A stretch of 64,000 nucleotides of DNA from Orbilia blumenaviensis (taxonomy: Eukaryota; Ascomycota; Orbiliomycetes; Orbiliales; Orbiliaceae), in assembly GCA_036872755.1 (NCBI GenBank), contig JAVHNS010000010.1, forward strand, positions 124,001-188,000, in the 5' to 3' direction. The notes beneath the pieces are model-generated. The model was given only the letters and a program-made list of their open reading frames with translations. It did no database searches and was not told where the DNA came from. The position numbers and the translations under genes were made by a program. This document shows, piece after piece, positions 56,736 through 64,000 of this stretch (positions within the stretch are counted from its first letter, which is position 1; each line of letters begins with the position of its first letter).

Positions 56736-57812
56736 TTGGAAGAAATGCGAGTGCGGCATGAACGGATTGGAAGATGGCATTCGATTCGATGGCATTCAAT
56801 CGAGACCTTAAATTGAACCCCAACCGCTTATAATTAGGCCAATCTCTTACCTGAGTACCTACCTAGTGTACCTAGCCTACCCACTTCTCTTGTGTACCTT
56901 AAGTTCTGACCTTACCTTACAAGCCTACGCATCCAGACATATCTGGGTTTAACCATTGACCGCTCAGTGTGAAAGGAGTGCGATGATTGAATTGAATTTA
57001 AAGGTTCATGCACGGGGCTACACGTATACTTGGGCAAGCAGGTACCTACCTAGGTACCTAGCTATATACATATATAATGAGTATACGTGATTGTACACTA
57101 TGTATTGTCTTGATACTTTATATATAACTATATATAGGCATAAAGCTCTCAAAGCCATCAATCGATATATCTAGGTACTTACCTAGTATACCAGGACCCA
57201 GTGGATTCATGGGCTTCAAGAAATACAAAATTATGAAGCTACCTACCTACCTACCTACCTATATCGTGAAAGATAGGAAGAACGAGAATAGAAGAAAGAA
57301 AAAAAGAAAGAAAGAAAATAAAAAAGAAAGAAAGAAAGAGAGCCAGACACGTAGTAACCAGTACAGCTCATCTAGCTGAGTGGTCTTATTAATTAATGGC
57401 CAACCTGCGCAGTATACTAGTAGCTGGTATCTGCTTTAGTTAAGCACTTACCTAGGGTAAGTTAGGTACTTGGTAATATTGCTTATGAGCTTAGCTAGCT
57501 CTTAGTTTAAGCATTCGGGATACCTGCTGGAGTAGCCAGCCCCTCCGAAGCGAAGCATCCCGCTGCGGCCGGAATATAAAGACCACATTAGGGCTACATA
57601 TCCTGTATTGCATCAGACAGAAATGTGATGTTAATACTAGCACAGGAGTAATACGCACACAAAGGTAGGTTTCTCGAGGTGGCGAGTGCTTCGGCGAATT
57701 GGATGTATAGGTAGTATGCATATAAAGTGAGTTTGTATAATAATGAATGCCGGAAAGGGATCTCGAGATATCAAGGCTGATTAAACCGCTAAGTGCTTAA
57801 GTAGATACTTAG

Positions 57813-59458
57813 TTATGTCATAGACGTGAAGCGCACAAAGCTTCCTCGGATATCCACGCTCCCCAATCCCTTCCCTATCAGTACGATCTTCCCCGCGCCT
57901 TCTGCGCTTTTTTCGCTGGCCGCCGTGATTTCGAAGACCTCGCGGACACCCTGGATAATATGCGTTTTCCCGTCATCAGTTTTTAATCGGCCCTTCAGCC
58001 GGTGGACTTCAACGGGATGAAACAGCGTTGACTTGAACCCATTCAGCGGCACCCTTTCATCCCATAACAACGACCGGATCCATGCATCCACTATTTCGAT
58101 AGAATCTGCCCTCAAGACATCCACGTCAAACGATATAGTTGAAACGTTGGGGTCAAGTCGGCTCACACCCCCGCTTTTTGAAAATTTGCTCTCTTCTACC
58201 GTTCCAAAATCGTCATATGCCTTGATATCAAGCAGGATACCTTCCAGCTGTGGCACCGCGCTCTTCTCGGTCACGATTATCTTTGCCAACCCGTTTATAC
58301 CCCGGATCCGCCTTTCGACTCCTTCTAGCTGTTCCGAGCTCACCAGGTCGGACTTGTTTACCAGTATGACATCGGCATGCGATATCTGTAGGTGCGCCGT
58401 CGTGATTTGGTCGGGCAAATGAGGGTCCAGGTCTGCCTGGGCTGTTACGTCGTCTAGTGTCCGCAATATATTGCTTGCATCGACCAGCGTAACAATACCG
58501 TCCAGATATATGGTCGCACCAAGACCATCGTCCAACCAGAACAGCGGGGCGATGTTTCCCGGATCCGCCAGGCCGGTCGTTTCAAGCAGGATGTAATCGA
58601 ATTTCCCCCGCTTTTCCATTAATGTTTCGATCGCATTGACACCGTTGTCCCTATGTTTCGAATACCGTTAAAAAATAAATACCATCAAAATAAGAAGAGA
58701 AAAGGAAGGAAGGAAGGAAGGGAAGAAGAAGAAGAAGAAAAAGAAAAAAAGAAGAAGAAGAAAAAAGGAATCCCCAATTCTGAGATGTGATTTCCTTCGT
58801 ACTTGACTGTGCAGCACAAGCAACCGTTGTTCAGCTCTAGCCATTCCTCAACGAGTTGTCCTTCCTGACTGACGGTTAACGACTTTTCAATATCTGCGGC
58901 TGTATCGCGAATCCAAAATGAGCTTCCGAGTAAACTTTGTATTATGAGGAGTACGAGCGCAAAAAAGGACAGAGGTGGGGACGAACAGTCGCCGAACTCT
59001 ACAGACCAGGCAGGTATATGTTAGTAGGAGTCCTTATTAAACCTGTGCGAGGTATGGACGGGTGAAGAGAGGGTTCACAAGCCGTTTAATATCACAGCGA
59101 CTTTCTTGGAATGCTGTTCCTTGAGAATATAGTTCAGACTGCGCACGTACGACATGGACAGTCAGCACCACCGTAAGAGTTGATATCAATGATACATGAA
59201 TCTTTGGTGTAAGGGCGTACAGAGTGGTCTTCCCGGCTCCAAGATATCCTGCAAGAGAAAAATAAAAATTTAAGCCGTCAGTGTACACGTACAAAGGAAG
59301 GCGACTTGAAGCTCCGAAATAAAGGCATTACCGGTAACAATAGTAATGGGCACCCTATGCTCCTTGGGTGTCTCGTCACCAAAAGCGAGATCAATGTCGA
59401 CGTCATTGGCAGTTGCACCGGTACCGTCGACCAGCTGTGGGATATCATCGTCATCCAT
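57813..59458 (-). CDS. ZNG1: COG0523/CobW GTPase, ZNG1-type metal chaperone
   Basis: A G3E GTPase that hands zinc to client enzymes such as methionine aminopeptidase in the best-studied members. Exons (minus): 59458-59332, 59248-59221, 59138-59083, 58998-58987, 58899-58803, 58650-57813, giving 385 residues. Motifs: Walker [10 protein letters not shown], the EFGDSADIEK switch, the metal-binding CxCC in [20 protein letters not shown], and NKSD for guanine specificity. The C-terminal CobW domain holds [15 protein letters not shown]. Exon 4 is 12 nt (EFGD). Intron 3 (58999-59082) appears to start with GC, and intron 4 with GTTCGT. The open frame alone covers only the last 268 residues. The start [14 protein letters not shown] is chosen as the first ATG. 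Confidence 0.92.
58686..58768. repeat. Purine tract (AAGG/GAA)n in ZNG1 intron 5
   Basis: An almost pure A/G run on the + strand, so the ZNG1 transcript has a long pyrimidine (TTC/CCTT) run inside intron 5, about 35-115 nt before the acceptor. Confidence 0.9.
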
Positions 59459-59853
59459 TTCGAGTCCCAGGTAGATTGATCGTATCAATATATTTCGAAT
59501 TCTGGTACCGACGTTTCGAGTATCAAGTTCGATGCGATGCCGGGAGCTTTGAAATCAGAATTTATATTTATCGTATCGTGGTGACAAATATTGCATGATC
59601 CAGATCCAGATCCAGATTCGAGCTAAAGATCGATCTGGGGTTACGTTTTCCCATGTCTGGTTGGCCAATTAATTGCATTGGCCGATGCTTGCCGACTGTT
59701 TGGATGCGGAAGCTAAGTGACAGGAACGGGAACAGGAGCAGCACAGAACTTGGAATTCACGGCCATCTCGACTCCCAACTAGCCTCCCGCTACTCGCCCC
59801 CACCTCCTCCCTCCCTTCCTCCCCTCCTCTCGTTCAGATACCTGTCAACCACC
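59459..59853. promoter_or_regulatory. Divergent promoter ZNG1 / VPS36
   Basis: About 395 bp between the two starts. A GATCCA-type repeat lies near 59597-59618 and C/T-rich sequence precedes the VPS36 ATG. No gene is seen. Confidence 0.5.
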
Positions 59854-61891
59854 ATGGCCTTCCGGAAGATAGACCTTACCCCCGCCCTTCGCCCCCTCCT
59901 CCTGCCCAGCGAAACTCTTCTCTTCGTCCAGGACGCCGTAGGTCTTTACGAAGGGTAAGGCTGTATCACCGGTTCCAGGCTTCAAGCTCCAAGCTCCAAG
60001 CTTGACCAGGATGTGACCCCGCTAATTCGATGCTTTTTGATAGGTAGACGCTACAAAGTCCCAAACTTTCAGAACGGCAGTGCCTATCTGACGACTCATC
60101 GGGTTTGCTTTGTCAATAATGACGAACCGCGAAGATATTCCGTGGCCCTGGAATTGAAAGACGTTGAGAGATTCGAGCTTTACGTAACACTCACCTGCTC
60201 TCATCTCGTCCTCACATCTCGCCCTCATACCTCGCCCTCACATCTCGCCATCACTATTACACGGCTTATCGAGAGACATCTAACTGACACAGAGTCCTCT
60301 TTTCCAGAATGGCTTTCTCAAATCTTCCCCCAAAATTACACTTTACCTGCGACCCTCGAACCCTTCCCTTCTAAACTCGGGAGATAGATCGGCACCCCGA
60401 AGTCCAAATTACAGTCCTGTCCCAACTCCACCCAGGTCCTCCACTCCTCTACAGTCGGCCGCCCTGAATCGCCAATGGATATGTCCGATCTGCACCTTTC
60501 CAAACCCATTCCCTTCGAACTTTGGCCCTCTGGCCCCGATCCCACCGTGCTTAACATGCGGAGTCAAGCCGAACCGTTCAGTACTCGATGCGATAGTAAA
60601 CTCTCCTACTCCAACGAAGCCCTCGAATAAAGTATCGGACGAGTCGATTCTTCAAGCTGGAATCCAGAGGTCTAAAAACGCTTGTCCGAGGTGCACGTTT
60701 GAAAATGACCAGGCACTTCGAAATTGCGAAATCTGCGGGGAGGTGCTCTCGTCCGACCCCATTGACGATTCTCTTGTGCCCGGAACATCCTTAAGCAGAG
60801 ATGAATCGCCGGCGCCAACATATCTGGGAAGTGTGCCAGCCGGCGAAAAAATCGATTCCGTCAAGCTATCATTTCGAGGTGGCGGCGAGAAGCCGTTCCA
60901 TGAAAAATTGAAAGGCGCGATGGTACAAAGAAAGTGGTTATTAGAGCAGGCTCCCACCGTCCCCGCTATCACAGCGGGGGCTGCGAATTTAACCCTCGAT
61001 GCGAGGGAAGGCGATGTACACCAAGCGCCTCCGGCTCCAACTGAAAGAATAGTGGGTGTCAGGGGGTTAGAAAGACAGAATTTGGCTCTTCGGATGAATA
61101 ATCAGCGGGCAATAGCCGGGGCGTTCGAAGACTTAGAGGCCCTCATGAGTAGAGCAAAAGAAATCGTATGCTTACAACATATATACTAAATTACCATGCT
61201 GGAGGATGCTAAAATTCTTCTATAGATCGCCCTAGCCGAAAACTTTGCGACTCAGCTCGCGGACAACCCTTCCCTCGCAAACTCCGATGCAAAGGAAGCA
61301 TTAAATCAGTCAGCGTCATTAATGGCCCTAAGGCCAACCGACTTTTCTGTCACAAAGGACCAGATATCATCTTCCTCTTCATCGTTGTCCCTGTACCACG
61401 CTGAATTGGCAAGGTCGATTGCCGACTTTTTAGCGGACGATAGGAGGTCTATTCTGAAGAAGGAAGGGGGTGCTATCACCCTAGTGGATTTGTGGGCAGT
61501 TTATAACCGTGCTAGGGGCATAGAACTGATAAGCCCAGGCGATCTCGAAAGTGCAGCTAAGCTTTTCGACAAGCTTCAGCTGCCTGTTAGACTAAGGCAA
61601 TTCAAGAGTGGTCTTTTAGTGGTCCAAGAGAGAAATAGGACCGACGAAAAGGTAGCCAAGGCTATTCTAGCATGGTTAGAAGAGCTATCGGGTCCAGAGA
61701 CTAGGGGCATAGTGGCAGATACGGAATGGGGTCGAAGTGTTCTAGCAAGAGATGCTGCTGAGAAGTTCGGCTGGAGTATCGCGGTTGCAATAGAAGAGCT
61801 AGAAATGGTTGAAGAGAGGGGAGAGCTGGTCAGAGATACCTCTTTTGAAGGGGTAAGATGGTGGAGGTCCCCGTGGTACCTTCCAGGATAA
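59854..61891 (+). CDS. VPS36: ESCRT-II subunit Vps36
   Basis: Vps36 binds ubiquitin and phosphoinositides at endosomes and links ESCRT-I to ESCRT-III. Exons: 59854-59954, 60048-60183, 60308-61165, 61226-61891, giving 586 residues. The GLUE domain starts MAFRKIDLTPALRPLLLPSE, RYKVPNFQNGSAYLTTHRVC, LKDVERFELYNGFLKSSPKI and is split by zinc fingers: WICPICTF...PPCLTCG and ACPRCTFENDQALRNCEICG (NZF type). The GLUE end is LSFRGGGEKPFHEKLKGAMVQRKW. Then come a coiled helix (GAFEDLEALMSRAKEI) and two winged helices (TLVDLWAVYNRARGIELISP, AEKFGWSIAVAIEELEMVEERG). The acceptor of intron 1 must be the second AG (60046-60047), since the first gives a stop. Intron 2 carries a 13-bp tandem repeat. Confidence 0.95.
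60202..60253 (+). repeat. 13-bp tandem repeat x 4 inside VPS36 intron 2
   Basis: Four units of type CATCTCGCCCTCA with one or two changes each, within the intron 60184-60307. The unit is pyrimidine-rich, and the frame across it is open, so the intron is easily mistaken for coding sequence. Confidence 0.88.
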
Positions 61892-62462
61892 TGCTGGTGC
61901 TCGTAGCCTCGGGTGCTTGAAAACGGGGAATTTGTGTATGATAGGCATATGAGGAAACAGTTATGAAGTGCTCCAGTGAATTTTAGTCTTTTTCAGAGAT
62001 AGTGGCTGGAAAGGGCCACGATAGCCACGCTGTCTACAGAGTGCCGTAGGGGTTTTGGGTAGTTTTGGGGACTGCTTCCGGATATTAAAAGATTTTAAAA
62101 AGAAAGCAAGCCGTCCTAATTTCTTTTGAATCATTATTTATGTATACTGCTTTGAGTTCCCTTTTTCTATAACCGTCTTCAGACACCAGCCAAAACCCCG
62201 TACGGTATATACAGAGCAGAAAAGAACTGGTCTACGACACAAGTTAAGAATATTAGCCATTATTATTAGTACTACTACTACCATTACGCGTCGCAGAATA
62301 CAAAGAAGCCAATTATTGCACGGCCTCCTTCCAAATTGATGATTTGGACAAAGAGTCCAATCGACCCTTCCAAAACTGCAACAGAACCATTAGAGCGAGA
62401 TTTATTCATCAGGGTCATCCGCCTCATCAAAATTCGCACGGAATATTTTACGATATCCCTGA
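61892..62462. other. Convergent intergenic region VPS36 / PNS1
   Basis: AT-rich flanks with no repeat of note. The minus-strand frame 62284-62598 mostly overlaps the PNS1 last exon out of phase and is not a gene. Confidence 0.7.
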
Positions 62463-63971
62463 TTATACATGAATCGCTTCGGAAACATGTGGGTAGACTT
62501 GAATCATTCGTGAGTACAGGTCTGGATGCTGCTGGATGAGGACCTGTGGGTCGACAGCCATAGCCATGAAGAGGGTAGTAGCACCTGCGAGAACCCATTA
62601 GTCAAGCTAAAAATATATAACAGATCTATAGCTCCCAAGGTCAACTTACCAGACTTCAACGGGTTGAGGAAAGTGTTAGCAATCTGCAATCCTATCAGGA
62701 AAGCGAAAGCCATGATAACAGCAGTGTATGTTCCACGAGAGTTATACGCGGGCTGTGCAGCGATTTCAAAGTCAGCCTTTGTGTCCTAGGCAATAGATTG
62801 GGGGACTGATAGGTACTCACATCTGTAAATTCAAGGTATAGATAAGCCAGCAGAGCACACAGATAACCCACAAATACAGCGCCCATGGTCAAAACGGGAG
62901 AAATGAGACAGTCCTGGATCAAGGCATCGATTCCACGATCCTTAATCATTCTCCAGGTAGCCTTGGCGGCAGGGAAATAAGCTGTACCGTACAGAGCGAT
63001 GTAGCTGTATGCGTACTCGTTTAAGAACTCCACGGCCCACTCAACGATAGCTAAGATGCAGGACGCAATGCAGAAGATAACATATTGGAAGATGTCCCCA
63101 GAGCTTGCGGCATCAGAACTAGCAAGCGAGGCAGCTTGTCGCAGAAGCTGGATTATGCTGACGATAAGCGAGCCAAAACAGATCGACCCAAACGAGTATG
63201 TCATTGCCCGGCGGAAAGCGCCCATCGTAGGGTGTGATGGTGGGGCATTTGCATGAGAACCGCCAGCGGAAAAATACCAACTCCCGTAGACCCCTGAAAC
63301 AGTAACGTGCATAACATTTTTAACGACCCTAGTAAAATATTATATTAACGTTGCATGCCAAATAATCCAGTCCACAAATATACTCACTCCGAAGTCCAGA
63401 AAGCAGCGAAGGTTACGAAAGCGATAAGCCCATAAACTTTGCCGTCGGAACAGCCGCCATTTCGACACTGAGTATTCGACGAATTTGGAGTCCAGCGAAC
63501 GAAGATTCCGACAAGTGTAACAGAAAACCAAGCTGAAAATGCGAGTGCGACAACTCCTCCGATGAATGATACGATGAAAACATGTCCATAACCCTTTGCA
63601 ATATCAATGACCGTTTGAAGCATCTAAATATTCGTTAGAAATGTTTTGCATAAACTTTGGAAGGACCGACCTACAAGCACCGAGAATGGGATTCGGCTCC
63701 GCCCTAAGTTCGACCTCCATCAGTATATGTTTCTCTTAGCCGATGTAAATCTAGCACTACTTACATGTCCAGAAGCAGAATGCATAGAATAGTGCGAATA
63801 TCAAGAACACTATCGCAGGGGCATAGTGTTTGCGATAGAAGTAGTAAGCTGCGGATCCGATACCAATGACGACACTAGACGTTCGCGTCCCGTTAATTTG
63901 ATTCATCAAATTTAACCTTTGGAAGGAAATTCTGTGGGCCCTTACTTGAGGATTGCACTCAAATAAATTAC
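62463..63971 (-). CDS. PNS1: Choline-transporter-like membrane protein Pns1, 5' partial
   Basis: A multipass plasma-membrane protein of the CTL/SLC44 family; the substrate in fungi is not settled. Visible exons (minus): 63971-63946, 63874-63765, 63703-63675, 63623-63388, 63328-62821, 62752-62650, 62584-62463; the first exons lie beyond 64000, and 63972-64000 is intron. The visible part (378 residues) reads VIYLSAILNVVIGIGSAAYYF, WRSRIPFSVLMLQTVIDIAKGYG, GKVYGLIAFVTFAAFWTSEVVKNV, ASSDAASSGDIFQYVIFC, the family block VEWAVEFLNEYAYSYIALYG, and AYNSRGTYTAVIMAFAFLIG, ending MAVDPQVLIQQHPDLYSRMI...SEAIHV. At least seven membrane helices are visible. The conserved NEYAY(S/T)xIA block identifies the family. 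Confidence 0.93.
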
Positions 63972-64000
63972 CTGTTTGGTTAACTTCCTGCACATGAGCA

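Larger units (their letters stand above)
55607..57812. other. 2.2-kb gene-free region upstream of the RanBP3-like gene
   Basis: It holds the RanBP3-like promoter and the ZNG1 3' flank (both genes on the minus strand). Repeats: a GAT/GGT/GGA trinucleotide field (56268-56374), GGTGA and GGTTC/GGTCA pentamers (56611-56735), CTAC tetramers (57239-57261), AAAG tetramers (57297-57340) and TACCTAGGTA words (57046-57062, 57172-57190). No gene is supported. Confidence 0.65.

Noticed and set aside
62284..62598. Minus-strand 104-codon frame at the PNS1 3' end
   Set aside because: It overlaps the last PNS1 exon in another phase; the PNS1 phase gives the conserved ending.

Overview
This window is nuclear DNA of a filamentous ascomycete (Pezizomycotina). 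The evidence is dense protein genes on both strands, short introns (about 50-190 nt) with GT-AG ends and CTAAC/CTGAC-type branch sites, a class III chitin synthase, an Msb2-type signalling mucin, a secreted M28 leucine aminopeptidase and a cytochrome-b5-tailed fatty acid desaturase. The exact class or genus cannot be fixed by reading alone. I see no transposon, tRNA, rRNA, CRISPR or bacterial-type operon. Twenty-seven protein genes are supported; two run off the window ends. All gene models were spliced by hand, and every one keeps phase through all its junctions.

Layout, left to right: 3' end of the delta-9 desaturase OLE1 (+); mitochondrial Hsp40 MDJ1 (-); ER ubiquitin-ligase cofactor CUE1 (+); Fe-S targeting factor CIA1 (+); proteasome alpha-5 PUP2 (-); M3 oligopeptidase PRD1 (-); myosin essential light chain (+); STEEP1-like protein (-); leucine aminopeptidase LAP1 (+); an unnamed tubby-like-domain protein (-); a 3 kb gene-free gap; an orphan protein with a C-terminal membrane segment (+); a CoA-binding-fold protein (-); ATP synthase subunit k (-); MTFP1-like protein (-); class III chitin synthase (+); AFG1 ATPase (-); a 4.5 kb gap; MSB2 (+); FKBP12 (-); queuine tRNA-ribosyltransferase (-); RPS17 (+); AP-1 beta (-); EMC4 (+); RAD4/XPC (+); a RanBP3/Yrb2-like protein (-); ZNG1/CobW GTPase (-); VPS36 (+); 3' two-thirds of the choline-transporter-like PNS1 (-).

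The genes are mostly housekeeping. A loose theme is mitochondrial and protein quality control: MDJ1, CUE1, PUP2 and PRD1 sit within the first 10.5 kb, and ATP19, MTFP1, AFG1 and probably the orphan membrane protein follow. MSB2 and chitin synthase are cell-surface and morphogenesis genes and have the longest, most repeat-rich upstream regions. Gene-free DNA is full of low-complexity tracts (TAGG/CCTA tetranucleotides, TACCTAGGTA palindromes, GA, TTCAC, A/T homopolymers).

The best leads for a second look are: three apparent GC-AG introns and several 10-13 nt micro-exons that automated annotation would miss; a 12-bp TTACGTAA-centred palindrome inside a 17-nt direct repeat upstream of RAD4; two adjacent perfect hairpins with 7-nt loops upstream of the orphan gene; and the orphan and tubby-like genes themselves. 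I found no convincing wholly new biological system.
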